NCBI RefSeq assembly: GCF_004361885.1
Contig: NZ_SNWH01000008.1
Coordinates: 1 to 64,000 of the forward strand
Length of the DNA stretch: 64,000 nt
DNA from: Halomonas ventosae
Lineage (GTDB): Bacteria; Pseudomonadota; Gammaproteobacteria; Pseudomonadales; Halomonadaceae
Direction: 5' to 3'
Below are positions 1 to 7,992 of this stretch, in pieces. A program made the translations under genes and the position numbers. The notes under the pieces are model-generated. The model worked only from the letters and a program-made list of their open reading frames with translations. It made no database searches and was not told where the DNA came from. Position 1 is the first letter of the stretch; each line of letters begins with the position of its first letter.

Positions 1-1
1 A

Positions 2-90
2 TGTCATCGCATTGATGTACCGAAGGATCAGGCACACTATGCCAGAAGAATCAGGTGGTTGGCGACAGGCTATCCGCAGCTACCTGAATA
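2..90 (+). CDS. Possible 3' end of an unidentified gene (partial)
   Basis: One plus-strand frame is open from the window edge to a TAG at 88-90, giving about 29 residues ending in GYPQLPE. A strong rho-independent terminator begins 28 bases later, which is the usual spacing for a gene end, so this frame is preferred. A second frame is open from position 3 to a TGA near 183 but would run through the terminator hairpin. I do not recognise either peptide. Confidence 0.2.
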
Positions 91-117
91 GTTACGTCGA
101 ATCTTCGGCTACCCCGA

Positions 118-156
118 AGCGCCCGACTCACCCGGTGAGTCGGGCGCTCTTTTTTT
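118..156 (+). terminator. Rho-independent terminator
   Basis: A perfect 14-bp stem (118-131 pairing with 135-148, starting AGCGCCCGACTCAC) closes a three-base loop and is followed by CT7. It ends whatever gene enters from the left. On the opposite strand there is no T tract. Confidence 0.85.
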
Positions 157-214
157 GGTTCTTCACAGACTGGCGTGATAGTTGACCGCCCGACATCGGC
201 TGGCCACCCAACCT

Positions 215-297
215 CCGTAGGCCCGGTAAGCGCCAGCGCACCGGGCGTGGAGAGGGCGCCATCGTCACGCCGGATGCGCCTTCGGCTTATCCGGCCT
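215..297. repeat. Pair of REP/BIME-like palindromes
   Basis: Two neighbouring imperfect palindromes lie in a 300-base gene-free stretch. The first (221-246) has GCCCGGT pairing with ACCGGGC and is preceded by GTAG. The second (269-295) has GCCGGAT pairing with ATCCGGC through a short internal mismatch. Sequence and layout resemble enterobacterial REP elements, which contain GTAGGCCGGATAAG and GCCGGATG...CTTATCCGGC, placed in opposite orientation as in a BIME. The resemblance is from memory of the REP consensus; no third copy was noticed in the window. Confidence 0.5.
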
Positions 298-430
298 GGT
301 ATGGATTGATCCGTCAAGGGCTCGGTTGTCTCTACGCGAAATTCCCACCGTTTTCACGCCGAATTGCGAAGACCTTTTTTGTGAGGCGAAGCGATTCCGC
401 CGGCGCTATCGGCACCATCGAGTGACTCAA

Positions 431-466
431 TTGGTTATATATGTGAAATAGGTATAAATTTATAAC
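431..466 (+). promoter_or_regulatory. Promoter and palindromic operator before the peroxiredoxin gene
   Basis: TTGGTT (431-436) and TATAAA (453-458) are separated by 16 bases and could form a sigma-70 promoter. The -10 region lies inside a perfect 12-base palindrome, TATAAATTTATA (453-464). GTTATA (434-439) and TATAAC (461-466) form a wider inverted repeat around it. The arrangement suits a repressor that covers the promoter. No regulator gene is adjacent. Confidence 0.45.
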
Positions 467-515
467 TGTAGAGGCAGTGAGATATTCTCACCCTAATCCC
501 CAAAGGAGAACGATC

Positions 516-1163
516 ATGGAAACTCAAGCTCAACAGCCCGCCATGCCCCAGCTGAACCGTCCGGCGCCGGACTTTACCGCCAAGACCACCCATGGCGAGA
601 AGTCACTTGCCGACTACAAGGGCAGGTGGCTGGTGCTTTTCGCTCACCCGGCCGACTTCACGCCGGTGTGCACCACCGAGTTCTCGGCCTTCGCCACCCG
701 TGCCGACCAGTTCAAGGCACTCGATACCGAGCTGCTGGGGCTCTCCATCGACAGCGTGCACGCCCATATCGCCTGGACGCGCAGCATCAAGGAGAATTTC
801 GGCATCGAGATTCCCTTCCCGATCATCGCCGATCTGAGCATGCAGGTGGCCAACGCCTACGGCATGATTCAGCCAGGTGCTAGTGACACCGCTGCTGTGC
901 GTGCCACCTTCGTGATCGATCCCGAAGGCATCCTGCGCGCCATGGTCTACTACCCGATGTCCAATGGCCGCTCCGTCGACGAGATCCTGCGCCTGGTCAA
1001 GGCCCTGCAGACCAGCGATGCTCATGGCGTGGCCACGCCCGAGAACTGGCAGCCGGGCGAGAAGGTCATCGTGCCGCCGCCCGCCACCGATGCCGAAGCC
1101 GAGACGCGCAAGGACCAGGGCTACGACTACGTCGACTGGTACTTCTGCAAGAAGGACCTGTAA
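516..1163 (+). CDS. Peroxiredoxin (Prx6/1-Cys-like AhpC-TSA family)
   Basis: A 215-residue thioredoxin-fold peroxidase expected to reduce hydrogen peroxide, organic peroxides or reactive sulfur species in the cytoplasm. The active-site signature HPADFTPVCTTE is at residues 44-55, with the peroxidatic cysteine at 52. A further cysteine (211) sits in a C-terminal YFCKKDL motif, as in the long Prx6-type enzymes of about 215-225 residues. The ATG at 516 is chosen because AAAGGAGA precedes it; the frame also extends to a GTG at 477 that has no ribosome site. It heads a sulfide-metabolism island, so defence against oxidants or polysulfides made during sulfide oxidation is a reasonable inference. 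Confidence 0.88.
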   Translation: METQAQQPAMPQLNRPAPDFTAKTTHGEKSLADYKGRWLVLFAHPADFTPVCTTEFSAFATRADQFKALDTELLGLSIDSVHAHIAWTRSIKENFGIEIPFPIIADLSMQVANAYGMIQPGASDTAAVRATFVIDPEGILRAMVYYPMSNGRSVDEILRLVKALQTSDAHGVATPENWQPGEKVIVPPPATDAEAETRKDQGYDYVDWYFCKKDL

Positions 1164-1176
1164 GTCCAACACTCCA

Positions 1177-1198
1177 GGCCCCGGCATTCGCCGGGGCC
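1177..1198 (+). terminator. Intercistronic hairpin without T tract
   Basis: GGCCCCGGC (1177-1185) pairs perfectly with GCCGGGGCC (1190-1198) over a four-base loop, 13 bases after the peroxiredoxin stop. No run of T follows, so it may stabilise the upstream message or attenuate rather than fully terminate. Confidence 0.45.
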
Positions 1199-1239
1199 CC
1201 CAGGCCATACACCACGTTTTCCAACGTCAGGAGGCCAAC

Positions 1240-2151
1240 ATGAAGACCTTTGAGCTCTCTCACAGCAGCGGTGCCAGCAAGCCCGACGTGGCCGGCTTCT
1301 TCGATCCGCGCACCTTCTCCGTGCAGTACGTGGTCAGTGATCCGGCGACCAGGAAGTGCGCGATCATTGACCCGGTCCATGACTTCGACGAGAAATCCGG
1401 CGCGACCGCTACTCACCATGCCGACGAACTGCTCGCCTATGTGCAGAAGCAGGGGCTCGAGGTGGAATGGGTGCTGGATACGCATCCCCACGCCGACCAT
1501 TTCTCGGCGGCACAGTATCTGCGCGAGAAGACCGGGGCTCCCACCGCCATCGGCGACAAGGTGGTGGATGTCCAGAAACTGTGGAAGGAGATCTACCACT
1601 GGCCAGACTTTCCTGCCGACGGCTCCCAGTGGGATCGGCTGTTCGCCGAAGGGGATACCTTCCGCATTGGCGAACTGGACACGCGCGTGATGTTCTCGCC
1701 GGGCCATACCCTGGCCTCCATCACCTACGTGATCGGCGACGCGGCCTTTATTCACGACACCATCTTCCAGCCGGATTTCGGTACCGCGCGGGCCGACTTC
1801 CCCGGCGGCGATGCCCATCAGCTCTGGCAGTCCATCCAGGACATCCTGGCACTGCCCGACGAGACGCGCCTGTTTACCGGCCACGACTATATGCCGGATG
1901 GCCGTGAGCCCCAGTGGGAGAGCACAGTGGGCGAGCAGCGCGAGACCAACAAGCACCTGGCCGGTGGCGTCACCGAGGATGACTATGCGGCCATGCGTAA
2001 CCAGCGTGACAGCGAGCTGCCGATGCCCAAGTTGATCCTGCACTCGCTGCAGATCAACACTCGCGGCGGTCGGCTGCCGGCGCCCGAGGCCAACGGCAAG
2101 CGCTACCTGAAGATTCCCCTTGACGCCCTCGAAGGCGACGCCTGGGAGTAA
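1240..2151 (+). CDS. MBL-fold metallo-hydrolase, persulfide dioxygenase/Blh type
   Basis: A 303-residue metallo-beta-lactamase-fold protein. The metal-binding motif THPHADH lies at residues 81-87 and further metal ligands are in SPGHT and TGHDY. The long C-terminal region after the last histidine is typical of ETHE1-like persulfide dioxygenases and of Blh proteins found with sulfide:quinone oxidoreductases. Such enzymes oxidise glutathione persulfide to sulfite with a mononuclear iron. The start at 1240 has AGGAGG upstream; the frame extends further back over the peroxiredoxin gene, which is a shadow. A clear paralogue follows at 2336. Specific activity is inferred from family and context. 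Confidence 0.85.
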   Translation: MKTFELSHSSGASKPDVAGFFDPRTFSVQYVVSDPATRKCAIIDPVHDFDEKSGATATHHADELLAYVQKQGLEVEWVLDTHPHADHFSAAQYLREKTGAPTAIGDKVVDVQKLWKEIYHWPDFPADGSQWDRLFAEGDTFRIGELDTRVMFSPGHTLASITYVIGDAAFIHDTIFQPDFGTARADFPGGDAHQLWQSIQDILALPDETRLFTGHDYMPDGREPQWESTVGEQRETNKHLAGGVTEDDYAAMRNQRDSELPMPKLILHSLQINTRGGRLPAPEANGKRYLKIPLDALEGDAWE

Positions 2152-2248
2152 GCCAGGCGGGCTATCAATGCCAATGCCTGAAATGGACGGTACCAAAGGC
2201 GGCCTGTGCGCGCCGTTATCAACTCGCGGCGTGTCAGGCGGGCTTGAT

Positions 2249-2274
2249 ATTCTAAATCAATCTATCTTTAGAAT
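2249..2274 (+). promoter_or_regulatory. Inverted repeat, candidate operator of the second sulfur operon
   Basis: ATTCTAAA (2249-2256) and TTTAGAAT (2267-2274) form a perfect 8-bp inverted repeat with a 10-base spacer, about 60 bases before the next start codon in a 184-base AT-rich gap. Its size suits a dimeric repressor. Sulfide genes of this type are often controlled by ArsR-family BigR/SqrR proteins, but no such gene is present here. Confidence 0.5.
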
Positions 2275-2335
2275 TACATTTGCTTTACGCTGAGGACATC
2301 GCTGCAAGTCAGCACACTGACGGAGGACGTTTGCC

Positions 2336-3202
2336 ATGTCTCATCCCATCGTGACCCATTTCTTCGACGAGCCCACCAACACCTTCAGCTATGTGGTGCA
2401 GGATCCCGCCAGTAAGGCATGTGCGATTCTCGACTCGGTGCTCGATTTCGATTACGCCGCCGGGCGCACCGACGTGCGCTCCGCCGACGCGATCATCGCC
2501 TTCGTGCAAGATAACGCCCTCGAGGTGGAGTGGATCCTCGAAACCCACGTCCATGCCGATCATCTCTCCGCCGCGCCCTATCTGCACGAGACGCTGGGTG
2601 GCAAGACCGGCATCGGCGCCAATATCACTGTGGTGCAGGACGTCTTCGGCAAGGCCTTCAATGCCGGCACCGAGTTCGCCCGCGACGGCAGCCAGTTCGA
2701 CCGTCTCTTCGAGGAAGGCGACAGCTTCACCATCGGCAACCTGGAAGGGCGGGTGCTGCATACCCCGGGTCACACTCCGGCCTGCCTGACCTACGTGATC
2801 GGCGATGCCGCCTTCGTCGGCGATACTCTGTTTATGCCTGACTACGGCACCGCCCGCTGTGATTTCCCGGGCGGTGACGCACGCACCCTCTACCGCTCCA
2901 TCCAGAAGGTGCTGGCGCTGCCGAGCGAGACGCGCCTCTTCCTGTGCCATGATTACAAGGCCCCCGAGCGCGAGGAATACCAGCACGAGACCAGCGTAGC
3001 CGAGCAGCGTGCCCACAACATCCATGTGCATGAGGGCGTCAGCGAGGAAGCGTTCGTCAAGATGCGCACCGAGCGCGACGCGACCCTGGATATGCCGCGA
3101 CTGATCCTGCCCTCGGTGCAGGTCAACATGCGTGCCGGCCACATGCCTCCCGCCGAGGACAACGGCCAGGTCTACCTCAAGGTGCCCATCAACAAGTTTT
3201 GA
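2336..3202 (+). CDS. MBL-fold metallo-hydrolase, persulfide dioxygenase/Blh type (second copy)
   Basis: A 288-residue paralogue of the preceding metallo-hydrolase. It has THVHADH at residues 70-76, TPGHTPACLTYVIGDAAF after it, and the same long C-terminal tail ending LKVPI. It should oxidise persulfides to sulfite alongside SQR. It is the first gene of a likely operon with the DUF442 protein (33-base gap) and the SQR-like gene. Compared with the first copy it lacks about 15 N-terminal residues and is separated from it by its own promoter region, so the two copies may be expressed differently. Confidence 0.86.
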   Translation: MSHPIVTHFFDEPTNTFSYVVQDPASKACAILDSVLDFDYAAGRTDVRSADAIIAFVQDNALEVEWILETHVHADHLSAAPYLHETLGGKTGIGANITVVQDVFGKAFNAGTEFARDGSQFDRLFEEGDSFTIGNLEGRVLHTPGHTPACLTYVIGDAAFVGDTLFMPDYGTARCDFPGGDARTLYRSIQKVLALPSETRLFLCHDYKAPEREEYQHETSVAEQRAHNIHVHEGVSEEAFVKMRTERDATLDMPRLILPSVQVNMRAGHMPPAEDNGQVYLKVPINKF

Positions 3203-3235
3203 GCCAACGTCGATCCAAAGAGGAGTTCTCCCCTG

Positions 3236-3655
3236 ATGCAGATTCATGAACTCGAATCCGGCTTCGCCATCACCGATGCCGTGACCCCCGCCGATCTCGA
3301 CGAGGTCGCCCATCGCGGCTTTCGCTCGGTGATCTGCAACCGCCGTCCCGGCGAAGCCGAGGACCATCCCGACGACCGCGCCCTGAGGGCTCGAGCCGCC
3401 GAACTGGGCCTCGAATGGTGCTGTATCCCGGTCACCCCGGGCGAATACTCGCAGGCCGACATCGAGGCCTTCAGTCAGGCACTGGAGACCCTGCCGGCGC
3501 CGATCCTCGCCTTCTGCAAGACCGGCAAGCGGGCCGTGCATCTCTGGGCCCACGCCCGCTCCCGGGAGGCCGGTTGCGACATTCCTGCGCTGCTGGCGGC
3601 AGCTCATGACGCAGGCCATGACCCCCAGCCTATCCGCGAGATGCTCCAGGTCTGA
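3236..3655 (+). CDS. TIGR01244/DUF442 family sulfur transferase
   Basis: A 139-residue protein of the DUF442 family, a rhodanese/dual-specificity-phosphatase-like fold often fused to or encoded beside Blh metallo-hydrolases and SQR. The catalytic loop FCKTGKRA places the cysteine at residue 94 and the arginine at 99, the short CxxxxR loop usual in this family. It probably passes sulfane sulfur between SQR and the persulfide dioxygenase. A GAGGAG ribosome site precedes the ATG. The lysine directly after the cysteine differs from the CRTG form I recall for the family and may be a tolerated change. Confidence 0.8.
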   Translation: MQIHELESGFAITDAVTPADLDEVAHRGFRSVICNRRPGEAEDHPDDRALRARAAELGLEWCCIPVTPGEYSQADIEAFSQALETLPAPILAFCKTGKRAVHLWAHARSREAGCDIPALLAAAHDAGHDPQPIREMLQV

Positions 3656-3700
3656 CCGGCGTTTACCATCACAATGACAACCTCTCCTCTGGAGCACGCC

Positions 3701-4681
3701 ATGCAACATTCGCCCCCTGAAACGACAACGCGCCACCACGACGTGGTGGTGATCGGCGGCGGTGCCGCGGGCATCGCGGTCACTGCCAGCCTGCTAAGGC
3801 GTCGCGGAGATCTAGATATCGCCATCATCGAGCCGGCCGAACAGCACAGTTATCAGCCCGGCTGGACGCTGGTGGGCGGCGGTGTCTTCTCCGCCGATAT
3901 CACTCGCCGGCCGATGCGCGATGTCATGCCTGACAAGGCGACCTGGTACGCGTCGCTGGCCGAGATGATCGATCCGGAGCGTGCCACGGTCACGCTGGCC
4001 GACGGCTCCTGTCTGGGCTATCAGCGCCTGGTGGTGGCTCCGGGGCTGGTCGTCGACTGGGGCGCTATCGACGGGCTGGAGGCTACACTGGGCGAGAATG
4101 GCGTGACCTCCAATTATCGCGTCGATCTGGCCCCTTACACCTGGAAGCTGGTGCAGTCCCTCAAGCAGGGCAAGGCGCTATTCACCCAGCCGCCGATGCC
4201 CATCAAGTGTGCTGGCGCACCGCAGAAAGCGCCGGCCTTCATTGCTGGGTCCCGGCTGGGTAACGACGCCGGCTGGCTGGATATCGACGCCGAGACGCTG
4301 CAGCACGTTCGCCACCCGGCCATCTTCGGTCTGGGCGATGCCAGCGGCACGAGTAATGCCAAGACCGCGGCGGCAGTGCGCAAGCAGGCGCCGGTGGTTG
4401 CCGAGAATCTGCTGTCCTCGCTGGAAGATCAGCCGCTGAAGGCGGCCTACCTGGGCTATGGCTCCTGTCCGCTGGCCGTGGAGAAAGGGCGTGTTGTGCT
4501 GGCCGAGTTTGGTTACGGCGGGGTGCTGCAACCGACCTTCCCAAGCTGGCTCAACGATGGCACCCAGCCCACGCGCCGCGCCTGGTGGCTCAAGGCCAGG
4601 CAGCTACCCTGGCTCTACTGGAACGGCATGCTCAAGGGGCGTGAATGGCTGGCGGCCCCGGTATGCCGCGATGGTGCCTGA
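3701..4681 (+). CDS. SQR-like FAD oxidoreductase with an apparent internal deletion
   Basis: A flavoprotein of the sulfide:quinone oxidoreductase family, which oxidises sulfide and passes electrons to quinone. The N-terminal FAD site VVIGGGAAG, the PIKCAGAPQK segment with its catalytic-type cysteine, and the C-terminal FAD-binding GLGDASGTSNAKTAAAV are all present. At 326 residues it is about 90 shorter than the family members I know. The missing part lies between CAGAPQKA and PAFIAGSRLG, where other members carry a second nucleotide-binding half followed by PPQxAPxF. The frame is kept. ATG 3701 is preferred over 3674 because GGAG lies seven bases before it. Activity is doubtful. Confidence 0.75.
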   Translation: MQHSPPETTTRHHDVVVIGGGAAGIAVTASLLRRRGDLDIAIIEPAEQHSYQPGWTLVGGGVFSADITRRPMRDVMPDKATWYASLAEMIDPERATVTLADGSCLGYQRLVVAPGLVVDWGAIDGLEATLGENGVTSNYRVDLAPYTWKLVQSLKQGKALFTQPPMPIKCAGAPQKAPAFIAGSRLGNDAGWLDIDAETLQHVRHPAIFGLGDASGTSNAKTAAAVRKQAPVVAENLLSSLEDQPLKAAYLGYGSCPLAVEKGRVVLAEFGYGGVLQPTFPSWLNDGTQPTRRAWWLKARQLPWLYWNGMLKGREWLAAPVCRDGA

Positions 4682-4705
4682 TGGACCCGAAATAATGAGA
4701 CACTC

Positions 4706-6469
4706 ATGACCCTTTCACGCTGGATTCCCCTGATCGGTTGGTTGCGTGGCTATCGCCGCGACATCCTGGCCAGTGATCTGCTGGCCGCCGTCATCGTTAC
4801 CCTGATGCTGGTGCCCCAGGCGCTGGCCTATGCGCTGCTGGCTGGTTTGCCTCCTGAGGTGGGGCTCTATGCCAGCATGCTGCCGCTGGTGCTCTATGCC
4901 CTCTTCGGCACCAGCGCCACCCTGGCGGTAGGGCCGGTGGCCGTAGCCTCGCTGATGACCGCCTCGGCGCTATCAGGCATCGCGGCGCCCGGCAGCGCCG
5001 AATACGTCGGTGCGGCCCTGGTGCTGGCCGCACTCTCCGGCCTGGTCCTTTTGACCATGGGGCTGCTGCGGCTGGGGTTTCTGGCCAACTTCCTGAGCCA
5101 TCCGGTGATCTCGGGCTTCGTTACCGCTTCGGGCATCCTGATCGCTGCCAGTCAGCTGCGTCATATCCTCGGCGTGGAAGCGTCCGGTCACAACCTGGTG
5201 GAGATGGGGTCGGCGCTGATTGCGGGGCTTGATGACATCAATGTCATCACCCTGGTGATCGGCCTGGGCGTCTGGGGGTTCCTTCTCGTGTGCCGGCGCT
5301 ATCTCAAGAGCGGCCTGAGGCGCCTGGGGCTGTCGGCGACCGTCGCCGACCTGGTGGCCAAGGCCGCGCCGGTCTCGGCGGTAATCGCCACCACCCTGCT
5401 GGCTTGGGGGCTTGGGCTCGGTGCGCAGGGCGTCGCCCTGGTCGGCGAGGTGCCCAGTGGCCTGCCGTCCCTGGCCCTGCCGAGTTTGGATCCCGAGCTG
5501 TGGTCGAGCCTGCTCCCGGCAGCGGTGCTGATCAGCCTGGTAGGCTTCGTAGAGTCGGTCTCGGTGGCTCAGACCCTGGCCGCCAAGCGGCGTCAGCGGA
5601 TCGATCCCAACCAGGAGCTGATCGCCATGGGGCTGGCCAATATCGGGGCGGGGACGAGCGGCGGCTCGCCGGTATCCGGCGGTTTCTCCCGCTCGGTGGT
5701 CAACTTCGAAGCCGGCGCCGCCACGCCACTCGCCGGTGCCTTCACCGCGCTGGGTATCGCCCTGGCGACGCTGACCCTGACCACCCCTCTGGCCTTCCTG
5801 CCCAAGGCGACACTGGCCGCCACCATCATCGTCGCCGTGGGTACCCTGATCGACCTGCCGGCTATCAAGCGCACCTGGGCGTATTCCCGTGCCGACGGCG
5901 TCGCCATGCTGGCGACTCTGGCGCTGACCCTGCTGCATGGCGTGGAGAGCGGCATCCTGGCCGGCGTCGCGCTGTCGCTGGGGCTGCATCTGTATCGCAC
6001 CAGCCAGCCGCACAGTGCGGTGGTGGGGCGGGTCCCCGGCAGCGAGCATTTTCGTAACGTGCGTCGCCACACAGTGGAAACCGACGACCGGCTGGCGATC
6101 CTGCGGGTCGATGAGAGCCTCTATTTCGCCAACGCCCGCTATCTGGAGGACACTGTCATGACTCTGGCGGCCCACCAGCCGGCGCTTAAGCACATCGTGC
6201 TGGCCTGCCAGGCGGTCAACGTCATCGATGCCTCGGCGCTCGAGAGCCTGGAGGCGATCAATGCGCGGCTCAAGGACGCCGACGTCGCCCTGCATCTAGC
6301 CGAGGTCAAGGGCCCGGTGATGGACCGGCTGCAGCACACCGAGTTCTGCCATGAGCTGACCGGACGGGTGTTTCTGAGCACCTATGATGCCTGGCGGGCA
6401 TTGCACGAGAATGTCGACGCGGTCTCGAACCGGGTCTGCGGCGAAGCCGGGCTGGCCGCCAGCAAGTAG
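4706..6469 (+). CDS. SulP family inorganic anion transporter with STAS domain
   Basis: A 587-residue inner-membrane permease of the SulP/SLC26 family. Its N-terminal part carries many hydrophobic segments with the conserved VPQALAYALLAGLPPEVGLYA stretch near residues 35-55 and GGSPVSGGFSRS near 320. A C-terminal cytoplasmic STAS domain occupies roughly residues 440-560. Family members move sulfate, bicarbonate or other anions. Its place directly after the SQR-like gene (24 bases) suggests handling of sulfate or sulfite made by sulfide oxidation; this is inference. Confidence 0.88.
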   Translation: MTLSRWIPLIGWLRGYRRDILASDLLAAVIVTLMLVPQALAYALLAGLPPEVGLYASMLPLVLYALFGTSATLAVGPVAVASLMTASALSGIAAPGSAEYVGAALVLAALSGLVLLTMGLLRLGFLANFLSHPVISGFVTASGILIAASQLRHILGVEASGHNLVEMGSALIAGLDDINVITLVIGLGVWGFLLVCRRYLKSGLRRLGLSATVADLVAKAAPVSAVIATTLLAWGLGLGAQGVALVGEVPSGLPSLALPSLDPELWSSLLPAAVLISLVGFVESVSVAQTLAAKRRQRIDPNQELIAMGLANIGAGTSGGSPVSGGFSRSVVNFEAGAATPLAGAFTALGIALATLTLTTPLAFLPKATLAATIIVAVGTLIDLPAIKRTWAYSRADGVAMLATLALTLLHGVESGILAGVALSLGLHLYRTSQPHSAVVGRVPGSEHFRNVRRHTVETDDRLAILRVDESLYFANARYLEDTVMTLAAHQPALKHIVLACQAVNVIDASALESLEAINARLKDADVALHLAEVKGPVMDRLQHTEFCHELTGRVFLSTYDAWRALHENVDAVSNRVCGEAGLAASK

Positions 6470-6531
6470 GGCTGGCGTGTGCAAGCGACCCGGATAGATG
6501 ATCAATACCCTGATACTCGAGGAGATATGAC

Positions 6532-7005
6532 GTGGATTGGACGGCAAGCCTTCAGGGGCTGATCGGCGGGGTGCTGATCGGCCTCTCGGCCACCTGGTTG
6601 ATGGCCACCCTGGGCCGCATCGCCGGCATCAGCGGGATTATCGGCACCCTGCTTACCGCGCGGCCCCAGGGGGACAGCACCTGGCGCCTGGCCTTCGTGC
6701 TGGGGCTGATCAGCGGCCCTGTCGTGCTGATGCTGCTGGGTGGCAGCCTGGGCAATGTCGCCGGCAACGGGGTGGACGTCACCGGCGAGGTGATCGGCGA
6801 GCCCGCGGGCGGTGTGGCGCTGATGCTCGTCGCCGGCCTGCTGGTGGGCCTGGGCACGGGCCTGGGCAGCGGCTGCACCAGCGGCCACGGCGTCTGTGGC
6901 CTCGCCCGGCTGTCGGTGCGCTCGATGGTGGCGACCCTCACCTTCCTGGTGGTGGCGATCGTCACCGTCTTCGTGGTCCGGCATATGATCGGAGGTGGCG
7001 CATGA
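6532..7005 (+). CDS. YeeE/YedE family transporter, first half
   Basis: A 157-residue membrane protein forming the N-terminal half of a YeeE/YedE-type sulfur-compound (thiosulfate-type) transporter. The signature GSGCTSGHGVCGLARLS near residues 116-132 contains the conserved cysteines that relay the substrate. The start is a GTG at 6532 behind GGAG; a nearby ATG is in another frame. It overlaps the next gene by four bases (ATGA), so the two halves are probably made in equal amounts and assemble together. Confidence 0.88.
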   Translation: MDWTASLQGLIGGVLIGLSATWLMATLGRIAGISGIIGTLLTARPQGDSTWRLAFVLGLISGPVVLMLLGGSLGNVAGNGVDVTGEVIGEPAGGVALMLVAGLLVGLGTGLGSGCTSGHGVCGLARLSVRSMVATLTFLVVAIVTVFVVRHMIGGGA

Positions 7006-7430
7006 AGCGCGAAACCATCAAGACGATAATGGGCTATATCGCGGGGCTGATCTTCGGCCTGGGCCTGGCCATCTCCGGCATGACTGACCCGGCCCGGGTA
7101 CTGGGCTTCCTGGATCTCGCCGGCGCCTGGGACCCGACCCTGATGTTCGTGCTGGGCGCCGCCGTAGTCACCAACTTCATCGGCTACCGGCTGGTGCTCA
7201 GGCGCCCCCACCCGCTCTTCGCCGAGCGTTTCCAGCTGCCCACCCGTCAGGACATCGACGGCCGCCTGATCGGTGGTGCCGCGCTGTTCGGCATCGGCTG
7301 GGGCCTCTCCGGCTACTGCCCGGGACCGGCCTTCGCCTCCATCGCCGGGCTCACCGGTCCGCTTGTCGCCATGCTGGTGGCCATGGTGGCCGGCTGGTTC
7401 CTGGCCCGGGCCATCCCTGCCAGGGGATGA
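7002..7430 (+). CDS. YeeE/YedE family transporter, second half
   Basis: A 142-residue membrane protein forming the C-terminal half of the split YeeE/YedE transporter. The motif GWGLSGYCPGPA near residues 100-111 matches the second conserved cysteine loop of single-chain members. The start codon overlaps the previous stop as ATGA. Paired half-size YeeE/YedE genes are common beside Blh and SQR genes in proteobacteria, which supports import or export of a sulfur compound linked to this island. Confidence 0.87.
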   Translation: MKRETIKTIMGYIAGLIFGLGLAISGMTDPARVLGFLDLAGAWDPTLMFVLGAAVVTNFIGYRLVLRRPHPLFAERFQLPTRQDIDGRLIGGAALFGIGWGLSGYCPGPAFASIAGLTGPLVAMLVAMVAGWFLARAIPARG

Positions 7431-7464
7431 CACCGCCTGAACTCTCGCCATCGTCCCTCGTCGG

Positions 7465-7490
7465 CCGCTGCCAGCGGGGGGATGTTTTTT
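7465..7490 (+). terminator. Probable terminator of the sulfur island
   Basis: CCGCT (7465-7469) pairs with AGCGG (7473-7477) over a three-base loop, followed by GGGGATG and six T. The stem is short and the T tract is offset, so termination may be partial. Confidence 0.45.
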
Positions 7491-7604
7491 CCGGTCATGA
7501 ATTTGCGACCAATGGACGAGCGCGAATCGTTCTAGCCTTATGACAGGCTTAATGCCTGTTCAATGGTCGAGTGACACGATGCCGCACCTCACGAGGATTC
7601 CCCC

Positions 7605-7782
7605 ATGAGCGAGGCACGCTCGGCCATGGAAACGGTGTCGAGCGATGTGGTCGTCCTTGACCAGGGCCTGTCCAACGGCGACGGCATGCTACTCCTCGAG
7701 GGGTGGCGCCGGGCGGGTATCGATACCCCGGTGCTGATCCTCACCGCCCGCGACACGGTGAGCGATCGCATCGAGGGGCTGC
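7605..7782 (+). pseudogene. Response-regulator receiver-domain fragment
   Basis: The peptide contains the middle of an OmpR-type receiver domain: VVVLDQGLSNGDGM with the phosphorylated aspartate, then TPVLILTARD and DRIEGLQ. The first 30 or so residues, including the acidic pocket, are missing, and so is everything after the GL of the usual GLDLGADDY segment. At that point the sequence runs straight into a transposase remnant. No partner kinase is nearby. It cannot be a working regulator. Confidence 0.7.
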
Positions 7783-7992
7783 AAGTTCAGCTTCCATCAG
7801 GCTGCCCACTGGCTCATGAGGGAGTTGACAATCCTGCCCTGCGTCTCGCCAGGACGTGTGCCCGGCTTGATTCAGTCGATGCTGGATATGGCACCGTCTT
7901 TCGTTTTACCAGAACGACGCGAGCATTCTTATCTCCGAGCGGCCAGGCGCCGACCACAGAAAGACCCCACTAAGAAAAATGCCAGTCAGCGT
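7783..7992 (+). mobile_element. C-terminal remnant of an IS4-type transposase
   Basis: In the frame starting AAG at 7783 the translation reads KFSFHQAAHWLM, then about 30 residues, then FVLPERREHSYLRAARRRP and QKDPTKKNASQ. This matches my recollection of the C-terminal tail of IS4-family transposases, where an RRxRxYPRxxKxxPxKYPxKKNASQ pattern is usual. The rest of the element is absent. The inverted repeat at 7982-8003 may be its old terminus. It abuts the broken response regulator, so an old insertion followed by deletion is likely. Confidence 0.6.

Noticed and set aside
51..317. An 88-codon minus-strand ORF
   Set aside because: It runs across the terminator and the REP-like palindromes and has no recognisable product or ribosome site.
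964..1239. N-terminal extension of the first metallo-hydrolase frame
   Set aside because: The extension overlaps the peroxiredoxin gene and is arginine-rich shadow sequence; the ATG at 1240 has a good ribosome site and matches the family start.
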